From positions 62,001 through 126,000 of the forward strand of contig NZ_LOHS01000070.1 in NCBI RefSeq assembly GCF_001642995.1: 64,000 nt of DNA. Direction: 5' to 3'. Each line of letters starts with the position of its first letter. Within the stretch, counting starts at the first letter, position 1. The notes under the pieces were generated by a model. That model saw nothing but the letters and a program-made list of their open reading frames with translations, was not told the DNA's origin and did no database searches. Of this stretch, positions 43,559-51,399 are shown in pieces. This stretch comes from Streptomyces jeddahensis (GTDB lineage Bacteria > Actinomycetota > Actinomycetes > Streptomycetales > Streptomycetaceae). The position numbers and the translations under genes are program-made.

Positions 43559-44869
43559 ATGACCACGACGGGGGAAGCTCACGGTGCGGCCGGGACCGGG
43601 CCGTGGTGGTGGGTGCGGTGGCGTAGTGCCGTGCTGGATGTGGGGCTGGCGGTGGTGTCGGCCCTGGAGTGTGCGGCCGAGGGGTTCCGGTTCGCGCACA
43701 GCGCCGGGTTGCCGGTGCCGGTGGGGGTGATCTTCGGCCTGGTCGCCGGGGCCGTGCTGGTGCTGCGGCGGCGGTGGCCTGTCGCCGTGGTGCTGGTGTC
43801 CGTTGCGATCACGCCGGCGCAGATGGGGTTCCTGCTGGGTCTGGTGGGGCTCTACACGCTTGCGGCGTCGGAGCTGCCGCGGCGGATCATCGGGGCGCTG
43901 GCCGGTATGTCGTTCGCGGGCACGATGATCGTGGGTTTTGTGCGGGCGTACCAGGACGCGGCGGGCGGGGGCCTGACGATAGGTGACTGGTTCGTTCCGT
44001 TTGTGGCGATCACCATGTCGCTGGGTATGACGGCGCCGCCGGTGCTGCTGGGTCTGTATGTGGGGGCGCGGCGCCGTCTCATGGAGAGCTTGCGGGAGCG
44101 TGCGGACAGTCTGGAGCGGGAGCTGCAGCTGCTCGCGGAGCGGGCGGAGGAGCGCGCGGAGTGGGCGCGGAGTGAGGAGCGTCGGCGTATCGCGCGTGAG
44201 ATGCATGACGTGGTGGCGCACCGGGTGAGCCTGATGGTGGTGCATGCGGCGGCGCTGCAGGCGGTGGCGCGGAAGGATCCGGAGAAGGCCGTGAAGAACG
44301 CGGCGCTGGTCGGCGATATGGGCCGCCAGGCGCTGACGGAGTTGCGGGAGATGCTGGGCGTGCTGCGGGCGGGGGAGAGCGCGGTGCCTGTTGCCGAGCC
44401 GGTTCCGTTGGCGGGGGTGGGTGCGGCGGCGGCTGCGGCGGCGTCGCGGGCGGCGCAGGACGAGGGGGCCGAGGGTCCGTCGCTTGCCGAGCTGGACGAG
44501 TTGGTGGGGCAGTCCAGGGAGGCGGGGATGGTCGTGGAGCTGTGGGTCGAGGGGAAGTCCCGGGTGTATGCGCCGGAGGTGGAGCAGACCGCGTACCGGG
44601 TGGTGCAGGAGGCGCTGACGAACGTGCACAAGCATGCGGCGGGGGCGAAGGCGCGCGTGCGGCTGGCCCATCGGGCTTCGGAGATCGCGATGCAAGTGGA
44701 GAACGAGCCGCCGCCGGCGGCTTCGGCGTCGGATGCGCGGTTGCCGAGCGGGGGCAACGGCCTGGTGGGCATGAAGGAGCGGGTGGCGGCGCTGGGCGGC
44801 GTGTTCGTGTCGGGCCCGACGGACGCGGGGGGTTTCCGGGTGTCGGCGGTGATTCCGGCGGGGCGGTGA
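43559..44869 (+). CDS. Unpaired sensor histidine kinase (HisKA_3 class)
   Basis: A 436-aa protein from ATG 43559. Membrane helices fill about residues 22-170, then a coiled linker (ESLRERADSLERELQLLAE), phosphoacceptor IAREMHDVVAHRVSLMVVHAAAL (H216) and the ATP-binding domain (QEALTNVHKHAAGA, GGNGLVGMKERVAALGG). An unusual Ala/Glu-rich insert (about 285-310) lies between the two catalytic parts. No response regulator is adjacent: a gene remnant lies upstream and the SUKH-3 gene is convergent downstream. The catalytic residues look intact, so it must use a distant partner. The degenerate or unpaired regulators near gal are unproven candidates. Confidence 0.85.
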   Translation: MTTTGEAHGAAGTGPWWWVRWRSAVLDVGLAVVSALECAAEGFRFAHSAGLPVPVGVIFGLVAGAVLVLRRRWPVAVVLVSVAITPAQMGFLLGLVGLYTLAASELPRRIIGALAGMSFAGTMIVGFVRAYQDAAGGGLTIGDWFVPFVAITMSLGMTAPPVLLGLYVGARRRLMESLRERADSLERELQLLAERAEERAEWARSEERRRIAREMHDVVAHRVSLMVVHAAALQAVARKDPEKAVKNAALVGDMGRQALTELREMLGVLRAGESAVPVAEPVPLAGVGAAAAAAASRAAQDEGAEGPSLAELDELVGQSREAGMVVELWVEGKSRVYAPEVEQTAYRVVQEALTNVHKHAAGAKARVRLAHRASEIAMQVENEPPPAASASDARLPSGGNGLVGMKERVAALGGVFVSGPTDAGGFRVSAVIPAGR

Positions 44870-44893
44870 GCCGGGGCGGCCCGGGCCGGGGTG

Positions 44894-45388
44894 TCAGCCG
44901 ACTGTGAGCCGGGTCGGCTGGACGCCTGTGAGAAGGGCCGACAGGGCCTGGTCGATGGTGTCGCCGAGGTACCAGTCGCCGCTGTGGTCGAGGCTGTAGA
45001 CGCGGCCTTCGGCGTCGATGGCGAGGAGGGCCTGGGTCTCGCTCTCCTCGCCGAGGGGGCAGACCTCGCTGCCGAGGGCGCGTCCGAGGTCGCCGAGGGT
45101 GCGGGCCAAGTGGAGCCCGTGCAGGGGCTCGAAATGGAGGGCGGCGGGGGCGATCTGCCGTCCGGGCCCCGAGGGCGTGATGTGCAGTCCGCCGAACTCC
45201 GCCCATGCCTCGACGGCAGCGGGGAAGACGCTGTGTTCGTGTCCTGCGGGTGAGACGTGTCCGCGGAGGGTGTCGGCCCAGTATTCGGCTTGTTTGATGT
45301 CCCAGCGTCCCGGCTGCCAGCCCGCTGCGCGCAGGGCGGCGTCGACGGCGACGGGGAAGCGTGTGGTGGAGGTGCGGTCGGGGTGCAT
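44894..45388 (-). CDS. SUKH-3-type immunity-fold protein
   Basis: A 164-aa soluble protein with the SUKH-3 pattern: TRFPVAVDAALRAAGWQPGR at the N-terminus, AVEAWAEFGGLHI in the middle, and VCPLGEE, LLAIDAEGRVYSLDHSGDWYLGD and an amphipathic C-terminal helix. SUKH proteins commonly neutralise nucleic-acid-targeting toxins in polymorphic toxin systems. It lies 70 bases downstream of the deaminase-fold gene and in the same orientation, fitting a toxin-then-immunity order. No signal peptide. The function is inferred from family and position only. Confidence 0.82.
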   Translation of the reverse strand: MHPDRTSTTRFPVAVDAALRAAGWQPGRWDIKQAEYWADTLRGHVSPAGHEHSVFPAAVEAWAEFGGLHITPSGPGRQIAPAALHFEPLHGLHLARTLGDLGRALGSEVCPLGEESETQALLAIDAEGRVYSLDHSGDWYLGDTIDQALSALLTGVQPTRLTVG

Positions 45389-45458
45389 CGGCCTTCGTTC
45401 GGTTGTCCTGCCTGGGGAATCCGGTGGTGCCCGGCGGTGCCCGGTGTGCCCGGGGGGG

Positions 45459-45965
45459 TCAGTCGTCGGGCTCGGTGGGGTCGACGATGCGTACGCCGAA
45501 GTGGGCCGCGAGCGCGGTGCAGGAGCGGCAGGGGCGGGCGAAGCTGCCGTGGAGGGGGTCGCCGTCCTCGCGGATGCGCCGGGTGGTGAGTTTGGCGTTC
45601 TTGAGGGCTTTGCGGGCTTCGCCGTTGGTCATGGGTCTGCGGCGGGCGCGTTTGGAGCGTTCGCTGTCCGCGGCCGTGAGGTGCCGGGAGATGAGGATGG
45701 CTTCGGCGCAGCGTCCGGTGAAGCGTTCGCGCTGGCCGCTCGTCAGGGCGTCGAGGTAGTCCTGTACGAGGTGGTGGAGTGCCGGGGGCTGTTCACCGCG
45801 GGCGGGCGTGCCGGTGAGGGTGGTGCCGCGGACGGAGAGCGCGGCGGCGACGGTGGGGAGGATGCCGTCGCGGCGGTGGTTCAGGGTGGGGGCATGCGGA
45901 GTTTCGGCGCTGCTCCAGCCGATCCGGGGGTCGCCGGATGCGGTGTCTGTCTGTGCTGTGTGCAT
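45459..45965 (-). CDS. YwqJ-like putative deaminase
   Basis: A 168-aa protein with a complete zinc-deaminase signature: GRCAEAILISRHL (Cys86-Ala-Glu88, zinc ligand and proton shuttle) and ARPCRSCTALAAHFGV (Cys146 and Cys149). The order and spacing match the YwqJ family of toxin-type deaminases, which are thought to deaminate nucleic acid or nucleotide bases. The N-terminal 60 residues are disordered and there is no Sec/Tat signal or WXG100 partner. SUKH-3 follows on the same strand and an SMI1/KNR4 gene diverges upstream. Toxic activity is a prediction. Confidence 0.78.
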   Translation of the reverse strand: MHTAQTDTASGDPRIGWSSAETPHAPTLNHRRDGILPTVAAALSVRGTTLTGTPARGEQPPALHHLVQDYLDALTSGQRERFTGRCAEAILISRHLTAADSERSKRARRRPMTNGEARKALKNAKLTTRRIREDGDPLHGSFARPCRSCTALAAHFGVRIVDPTEPDD

Positions 45966-46248
45966 GTGGTGCTGCTCCCCTCTTGCGCGCGGCGGCTGCC
46001 GCCAGTACGGATGGCCGCCGAGTGCGGGGACAGCCTGCCAAATGCGCTGCGCGGTACGGAAGCTGGGGGCTGTGCGACACGCTGGGGGTTCGCCGTGGGG
46101 GTACCTCCCAGGCCCTTGAGGCGCTGGGGGATGTCACGGGCGGGTGACCGCTGGTCACGGAACCGGAGGCCCGGTGACCGGTGTCGTTCTACCGCATAGG
46201 CTGTCGACATCCGCGATCCAACTTTCAGTGCCGCAGGGGGCAACGGTC
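45966..46248. promoter_or_regulatory. Divergent intergenic region of the deaminase-SUKH island
   Basis: A 283-base gap between the YwqJ-like gene (leftward) and the SMI1/KNR4 gene (rightward) that must contain both promoters. No gene, obvious operator palindrome or repeat was found in it. Confidence 0.4.
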
Positions 46249-47235
46249 ATGACGACAGGTCGGCTCGGGCAGCAAGCCGCGCCGCCGAACGCTGCTTACG
46301 CCGGGCAGGTCGTGCACTTCCCGGACCCGGTACGGGCCGCTCGCCATCCTAGGGGTGTGCGGGTGGACGAGGGGGGCTTTCCGGACTTCTCACCCTATGC
46401 GCGTGCGGCGGCTGAAATCGCCGATCCTCCGGAGGGGTTCGGGGTAGACGAACTGCGGTTGACGGACTATGTGTCGGCGAACGCGGTGATGGCGGCGCAG
46501 GGTCATGAGCTGTGGGACACGATTCCGCCGGTGGCGACTCCGCACGGCTGGACGTGGCATCACGTGCGGGGCACGCGTCGTCTCGAGCTGGTGCCGGTCG
46601 AGGTGAAGGCGTTGTTGCGGCACCACGGCGGTCTCGCGACGGCGGCCGTCGACCAGAACAAGCGGGGCACGCGTCCGTTGCAGGAGACGCGTCCTGTGCA
46701 CTTCGGCCTGCCGAAGTCGTCGGTGGCGGTGACGGAGCTGCAGATCCAGGGTGCCGAGGAGGACTTGGGGTACCGGCTGCCGGGCGCGTACCGGTCGTTT
46801 CTGAAGGCGGCCGGTGGCTGTGCTCCGGTGGGTGCCGCGCTGGACGCCGAGCTGGGGCTGCTGGTCGATCAGCCGTTCTTCACGGTGCGGGACGAGGCCG
46901 CGGTCAACGACCTTGTGTACGTCAACAAGTGCCTGCGTGACCATCTGACGAAGGATTACCTGGGTGTCGCGTTCGTCCAGGGCGGTCTGCTCGCCGTGAA
47001 GGTGAAGGGCGACGGGGCCGGTTCGGTGTGGTTCTGCGCGTACGACGACGCGCGGGACCGGGACGGCTGGCAGGTGACGGAGCGGGTGCAGCGGCTGCTG
47101 CTGCCCTGCGGCGACGACTTCGACGCGTTTCTGGCGCGGCTCGCGGGTAATCCGCCGGAGCTGGAGACCGTGGCCAACCTGATGGTGGACGGCGGCTTCG
47201 CGCGTGCCGTACCGGTGTCCTCGGCGGGGAAGTGA
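46249..47235 (+). CDS. SMI1/KNR4 (SUKH-1 type) domain protein
   Basis: A 328-aa protein from ATG 46249. Residues 1-130 are a poorly conserved region (QVVHFPDPVRAARHPRG; HGWTWHHVRGTRRLELVP). The second half has the SUKH core: AEEDLGYRLPGAYRSFLKAAGG, DQPFFTV, YLGVAFVQGGLLAVKVKG, GSVWFCAYDDA and a C-terminal FDAFLARLAG helix. Its stop overlaps the start of the 925-aa gene in GTGA, so the two are translationally coupled. The immunity or partner role toward the deaminase domain of that protein is inferred. Confidence 0.82.
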   Translation: MTTGRLGQQAAPPNAAYAGQVVHFPDPVRAARHPRGVRVDEGGFPDFSPYARAAAEIADPPEGFGVDELRLTDYVSANAVMAAQGHELWDTIPPVATPHGWTWHHVRGTRRLELVPVEVKALLRHHGGLATAAVDQNKRGTRPLQETRPVHFGLPKSSVAVTELQIQGAEEDLGYRLPGAYRSFLKAAGGCAPVGAALDAELGLLVDQPFFTVRDEAAVNDLVYVNKCLRDHLTKDYLGVAFVQGGLLAVKVKGDGAGSVWFCAYDDARDRDGWQVTERVQRLLLPCGDDFDAFLARLAGNPPELETVANLMVDGGFARAVPVSSAGK

Positions 47236-50009
47236 GCTTGTCGATGGTGACCTTTGCGCAGGCGCAGGAGCGCGCGGAAGAGTGGATCAACGGTGACCTG
47301 CCCGCGTATCTGCATCGCGAGGTGCGGGTGCGGGAGTTCGAGCTGGGCTTCGTGGTGTGGGCGGAGGACCGCGACGGGGATGCCTCCCAGGCGTCCGGCA
47401 CGGGGGGAGGCGCCCGTTCCGACGGCGGCCGGCAGCGGCTCGTCATCGCCCGGGACAGCGGCGAGGCGACGCTGTGGCCGGGGCTGCCGGTGGGCGAGGT
47501 CATCCGCCGGTACGAGGAGGAGTACGGCGCGTCGGAGGTGCCGGCGGCGTCGGCGCCGCCGGTGGCCGATCGGGTCGACCTCAACCAGACGTCGTTCCTG
47601 CTGACTCCGCCGGAGTGGTTGCAGGAGGCGGCGGACCGGCTGGGGGCTGCGGATCGGCGAGGGGCCGGGGAGCCGGGGGGTGCCGGTTCCCCCTCTCCCT
47701 CGGACGCCGGCGGCCGCGGGCAGGCTCCCGGCGAGGGGCTGCCCGCGACGACGCCGGGTGCTCCGGCCGGGGTGACGCCGTGGGCGGGGACCGACACCAA
47801 CGCGGACGCGGGCGACGACGGTTCCGTGCCGCTCCCCGCGACAGTCTTCGCGCCGCCTCTGGTCGGCGCGGACGATGAGGAGGCCCCGCCGCCGGGTGTG
47901 GCGCCGGATGCGAAGACGGCGCTGATGTCGGGCGGCAGCCAGCTGCCGCCCACCGCGGTGGCGCCCGCCCTGGACAAGTCGGGCGCGCCTGCGTACGGCT
48001 ATCCGCAGGTTCCGGGTACGCCGTCCGGCCCTCCTGCGTCTGGTGCGCCTGGCGCGCCGGGTGCTCCTGCGTCGTACGGCTATCCGCAGGGGCCGGGTAC
48101 TCAGCCGGGCCCTCCCGCGCCCGGTGCGCCGGGTGCCTCCGCGTCGTACGGCTATCCGGGGTCCGATGCCGCCCGGCCGCCGGCGTCTGCGGGCGCGGCC
48201 GGGCCCGGTGCGGCCCGGCTGCCGGCCGCTCCGGGTGTGCCGGGGGCTCCCGGTGCCCCCGGGTCCCCTGGTACCCCGGGCGCTCCGCTGCTGCCCGCCG
48301 CCGGTGACATCGCGGATGTCGCGACCAGCAAGGCCGAGGCCCCGCCGCGCGGTGCGCGGGGCGGCGGGCCGTCGACGCCTTCGCCTCCGGGCGCGCCGGG
48401 TACGCCGGGTGCCCGTCCGGGCGGTACGCCTCCGCCCGGCGGTCCCGGTGCTTCCGGGACCCCGGCGGGCGGCTACGTTCCGACGCAGCTGGTGCCGCGG
48501 CTGGGCCCGGATGCTCCACAGCCGCCAGGTACTCCCGGTGCTCCGCCGCAGTCCCCGGGCACTTCGGGCGCACCGGGCGCTTCGGGCGCTCCTGGTACGT
48601 CTTCGGGCGGCGGGCACCAGGGAGCCGCGGTGCCGGCTGGCCCTGGCCTCGGCGGTACGGGCGGGCCCGGCGTGCCTCCGCCGCCGGGTGCACCGGGCGC
48701 GCCGGGCGCTCCGGGTACGCCTCTGGGTGGCGTCCACCAGGCGGCGACCGTGCTCTCCGCGCCTTCGGCGGGCGGTCCGAGCGTGCCACCGCCGCCGGGG
48801 GCTCCCGGAGCTCCGGGCGTCCCGGGAATGCCGCCGCCAGGTATGTCCGGGCAGGTGCCGGGGCAGCCGATCCCAGGCCCGCCCATGCCGGGCCAACTCG
48901 GACGGCCCGTGCCGGGACGGCCCGTGCCGGGGCAGCCCGTGCCGGGACAGCCGGTGCCGGGACAGCCCGTGCCGGGACAGCCTGTGCCCGGGCAGCAGCC
49001 CCCCGCGTACGGCTATCCGCCGCAGCCGCCCGGGCAGCCGACCGTCGGCCCCGGCTACCAGGCCGTGCTGCGCTACCGCGCGCAGGACGGCTCCGAGCAG
49101 CAGCTCATCCGCCGCTCGGCACCCGGCACACCGCACCCGGAGTGGCAGATCTTCCACGAGTTGCGCTCCATGAACGTCCCGCCGGACCAGGTCCTGGAGC
49201 TGCACACCGAGCTGGAGTCCTGCGAGCTGCCCGGCGCGTACTGCGCGCGCATGATCCGTGAGAACTGGCCGCAGGCGCGCATCACGTCGATCGCGCCGTA
49301 CGGCAAGGACCACGCCTCGCGCCGGCAGGGCATGCAGCAACTGCTCGCGCACCAGGGCGAGTTGCACCAGGTCGCGGACGGGCCGGCGCGTCCGGCTCCG
49401 GTGCGTGCGCCGCTGCCGCAGGTGCAGCCCGCGCCGCCGATCCCGCCGGAGGGTGTCGCGCAGGAGCTGGCGGCCGCGTTCGGTCCCGGCGTCTTCCGGT
49501 TCGACCAGCGGGCGGTGTCCCGGCAGGGTGTGCCCGACATCGTGGCGCACACACTGGTGGTGGCCGGACTGCCCGTCGACATGGGCCCGTTCTTCTGGGC
49601 GCAGGCCCAGCCGGGCCGCCCGGTGCCGACCCTCGCCGAGCTGGCACAGGAGCGCGGGGTGCAGCCCGCGTCGGACGCCGGTTCGTATCTGGTCATGGGC
49701 AGCGACTTCGGCCGTGCCGTCTGTGTCCAGTACGGCACGGCGAACATCGTCGCGGTGCCGGTGGAGGCGGGCCCGGGCGGCGCTCCCGTACCGCCGCAGT
49801 TCGTGAACACCGGGCTGCCGGAGTTCGTGCGCTGCCTCGCCCTGCTGGGGCGGATGTGGCGGCTGCGGTACGGGCTCAACCAGGAGCAGGCGGGCCGCTG
49901 GACCGTCGACTTCCAGGCGCAGCTGGCCGCGCTCGACCCGGCGGCGCTCGCGTCGCCGGAGAGCTGGTGGTCGGTCCTGCTCGAGCAGATGTGGGACGGG
50001 CTGCTCTAG
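47232..50009 (+). CDS. Multidomain protein: Imm35/YrhB-like, collagen-like linker, deaminase-like and SUKH-4-like domains
   Basis: A 925-aa protein from GTG 47232 (ATG 47244 also possible). Residues 1-110 resemble the Imm35/YrhB fold (AQERAEEWINGDLPAYL, ELGFVVWAED, GEATLWPGLPVGEVIRRYEEEYG). About 130-605 is a Gly/Pro/Ala linker with collagen-like Gly-X-Y stretches, four YGYP motifs and a run of PVPGQ pentapeptides. Around 609-700 is a deaminase-like unit: HPEWQIFHEL (H635, E637) and ESCELPGAYC (C664, C671), with six rather than two residues between the cysteines. Residues 715-925 look like SUKH-4. No signal peptide. A deaminase and immunity-type domains in one chain suggest a tethered or self-inhibited enzyme; that is inference. 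Confidence 0.72.
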   Translation: MSLSMVTFAQAQERAEEWINGDLPAYLHREVRVREFELGFVVWAEDRDGDASQASGTGGGARSDGGRQRLVIARDSGEATLWPGLPVGEVIRRYEEEYGASEVPAASAPPVADRVDLNQTSFLLTPPEWLQEAADRLGAADRRGAGEPGGAGSPSPSDAGGRGQAPGEGLPATTPGAPAGVTPWAGTDTNADAGDDGSVPLPATVFAPPLVGADDEEAPPPGVAPDAKTALMSGGSQLPPTAVAPALDKSGAPAYGYPQVPGTPSGPPASGAPGAPGAPASYGYPQGPGTQPGPPAPGAPGASASYGYPGSDAARPPASAGAAGPGAARLPAAPGVPGAPGAPGSPGTPGAPLLPAAGDIADVATSKAEAPPRGARGGGPSTPSPPGAPGTPGARPGGTPPPGGPGASGTPAGGYVPTQLVPRLGPDAPQPPGTPGAPPQSPGTSGAPGASGAPGTSSGGGHQGAAVPAGPGLGGTGGPGVPPPPGAPGAPGAPGTPLGGVHQAATVLSAPSAGGPSVPPPPGAPGAPGVPGMPPPGMSGQVPGQPIPGPPMPGQLGRPVPGRPVPGQPVPGQPVPGQPVPGQPVPGQQPPAYGYPPQPPGQPTVGPGYQAVLRYRAQDGSEQQLIRRSAPGTPHPEWQIFHELRSMNVPPDQVLELHTELESCELPGAYCARMIRENWPQARITSIAPYGKDHASRRQGMQQLLAHQGELHQVADGPARPAPVRAPLPQVQPAPPIPPEGVAQELAAAFGPGVFRFDQRAVSRQGVPDIVAHTLVVAGLPVDMGPFFWAQAQPGRPVPTLAELAQERGVQPASDAGSYLVMGSDFGRAVCVQYGTANIVAVPVEAGPGGAPVPPQFVNTGLPEFVRCLALLGRMWRLRYGLNQEQAGRWTVDFQAQLAALDPAALASPESWWSVLLEQMWDGLL
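48888..49000 (+). repeat. 15-bp tandem repeats encoding PVPGQ/PVPGR pentapeptides
   Basis: Within the linker of the 925-aa gene, near-identical 15-bp units (core GTGCCGGGACAGCC) repeat about seven times, encoding Pro-Val-Pro-Gly-Gln/Arg. Such tracts change length easily by slippage. Confidence 0.75.
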
Positions 50010-50078
50010 GGCCTGTCGCGGCTGCGCGTACGAGTCGGCACGTCGGGTCGGCACGGTTCGCCGTACGACGACCATATG

Positions 50079-50118
50079 AACGAGGCGCTCGACCCGGGGA
50101 CGGGTCGGGCGCCTCGTT
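50079..50118 (+). terminator. Strong hairpin after the 925-aa gene
   Basis: AACGAGGCGC with CGACCCG pairs with CGGGTCG and GCGCCTCGTT, with one mismatch. It lies 70 bases after the stop. The rest of the gap to 50362 has a less GC-rich stretch (50210-50310) that is the likely promoter for the next gene. Confidence 0.72.
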
Positions 50119-50362
50119 CGTGTGGTCGCGGATGTCGGCGGTCGGTCGGGCGGCACCCGCGTGTGATTGCGGTTTCTGCTGCTTTGTGCCTCATCCTTGA
50201 GCGGGCGGCCGGGCGGAGTGTCGCGTTATGAGTGTTTCCTCTTGATCCATCAAGATGTGCGCCACGTCGAGTTGTTTGACGGGTTGTACGGAGTGGTGTA
50301 CGTCATGCCGGGTTCGGGACTGCCGGACCGCCCGATCCGGTGGGCCGAGAGGGGATTCGAGG

Positions 50363-51262
50363 ATGAGCAGCGCATCGGTGTCGCCCCACGGCTTCGTCGT
50401 CGTGCGGGGCCGCGCCTACCGGCCCGGGCAGGTGGACGCGTACGTCACCCGCCTGGCGAAGGAGCGCGACCAGGCGTGGGAGCGCGCCGCGCGACTGACC
50501 GTGCTGGCCAAGGACATGGAGACCGAGGCGGAGCGGCTGCGGGAGGTCGTCGCCGGGCTCACTCCACAGACGTACGAGACGCTCGGGGAGCGTGCGCAGC
50601 GGATCCTCGCGCTCGGCAAGGAGGAGGCGGCCGCCGTGCTGGCGGCGGCGCACGCGGATGCCGGGCGGGTCACCGCGGCCGCCGAGGAGGCTGCGCGCGA
50701 GATGGGCGACGCCGCGCGCGTCTACGCGGACACCGTGCGCGCCGAGGCCGACGAGCGCGCCCGGCAGCGGCTGCTCGCCGACCAGGCGACCGCCGACGAG
50801 GTCCGGATCGCGGCCCGGCGCGAGGTGAAGGAGCGGCGGGGTGAGGCGCTGGCCGTGCTGCGCGAGATGCGCGAGCGGACCGCGGAGATGCTCGCCGATC
50901 TGGAGAAGGAGCACGCCGAGCGGTGGGGCGCCGCCGGGCTCGAGATCGCCGAGCGGGAGGCGGCGGCGGACAGGCGGCACGAGGAACTGGCGGCTGCGGC
51001 CGACGGGCGTCTGTCCGAGGCGGAGCGGGCGTTCGCGGAGGCGGAGGAGTCGGCGTGGCGTATCCAGGAGGAGGCGCAGACCCGGGCCGGGGAGCTTCTT
51101 GCGGATGCGCGGGCGTGTGAGGATGCGATCGGGCGGGAGACGGAGCGGGTGTTGCGGGTGCATGGGGAGCAGTGGGACGAGGTGCGGGCGCATATGGATC
51201 ATGTGCGGAACAGTCTTGCGGCGTTGACGGGGCGGGGGGCTCGGGTGGAGGGGGCGTCGTAG
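50363..51262 (+). CDS. DivIVA-like long coiled-coil protein ('cellulose-binding protein' family)
   Basis: A 299-aa protein from ATG 50363. The first 45 residues (HGFVVVRGRAYRPGQVDAYVTRLAKERDQAWERA) resemble the membrane-targeting start of DivIVA proteins. The rest is an almost unbroken charged helix rich in Ala, Glu and Arg with heptad periodicity to about residue 280. Streptomyces proteins of this type are often labelled 'cellulose-binding' from an early homologue. Relatives such as Scy and FilP are cytoskeletal proteins at hyphal tips, so a polar-growth or scaffolding role is plausible but unproven. A pair of palindromes follows. Confidence 0.8.
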   Translation: MSSASVSPHGFVVVRGRAYRPGQVDAYVTRLAKERDQAWERAARLTVLAKDMETEAERLREVVAGLTPQTYETLGERAQRILALGKEEAAAVLAAAHADAGRVTAAAEEAAREMGDAARVYADTVRAEADERARQRLLADQATADEVRIAARREVKERRGEALAVLREMRERTAEMLADLEKEHAERWGAAGLEIAEREAAADRRHEELAAAADGRLSEAERAFAEAEESAWRIQEEAQTRAGELLADARACEDAIGRETERVLRVHGEQWDEVRAHMDHVRNSLAALTGRGARVEGAS

Positions 51263-51301
51263 CCTGCGGCGCGATCTCCCCCACCCCGCCCCTTCCCGTA
51301 A

Positions 51302-51399
51302 CCAGGGGCCGGCCCCTGGACCCCGCTGGGGGCTGCGCCCCCAGACCCCCCTATCGCCCTAACGGGCTCGTCCTCAATCGCCGGACGGGCTTGATTTGT
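51302..51399. repeat. Palindromic intergenic repeat/terminator cluster
   Basis: Contains a perfect 18-bp palindrome (51302-51319), a hairpin CTGGGGGC-tgc-GCCCCCAG (51326-51344) and then a segment around AATCGCCGGACGGGCTTGA (51377-51395) of a kind often repeated between Streptomyces genes. It lies between convergent genes, overlaps the 3' end of the symporter gene, and likely terminates both. Confidence 0.65.

Noticed and set aside
45459-45965. Standard cytidine/tRNA adenosine deaminase housekeeping enzyme
   Set aside because: The CAE plus PCRSC pattern and disordered N-terminus match YwqJ-like toxin deaminases, not TadA or Cdd.
48888-49000. Possible CRISPR array
   Set aside because: The repeats are contiguous 15-bp coding units for PVPGQ with no spacers; no cas genes are present.
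43559-50009. Whole region as a prophage or integrative element using tRNA-Gln
   Set aside because: No integrase and no recognisable direct repeat of the tRNA 3' end; the tRNA 3' side faces glmU, away from the accessory genes.
46956-50156. 1066-codon open frame on the minus strand opposite the 925-aa gene
   Set aside because: Arg/Pro/Gly-rich translation with no domains; the plus-strand frame has recognisable domains and correct codon bias.
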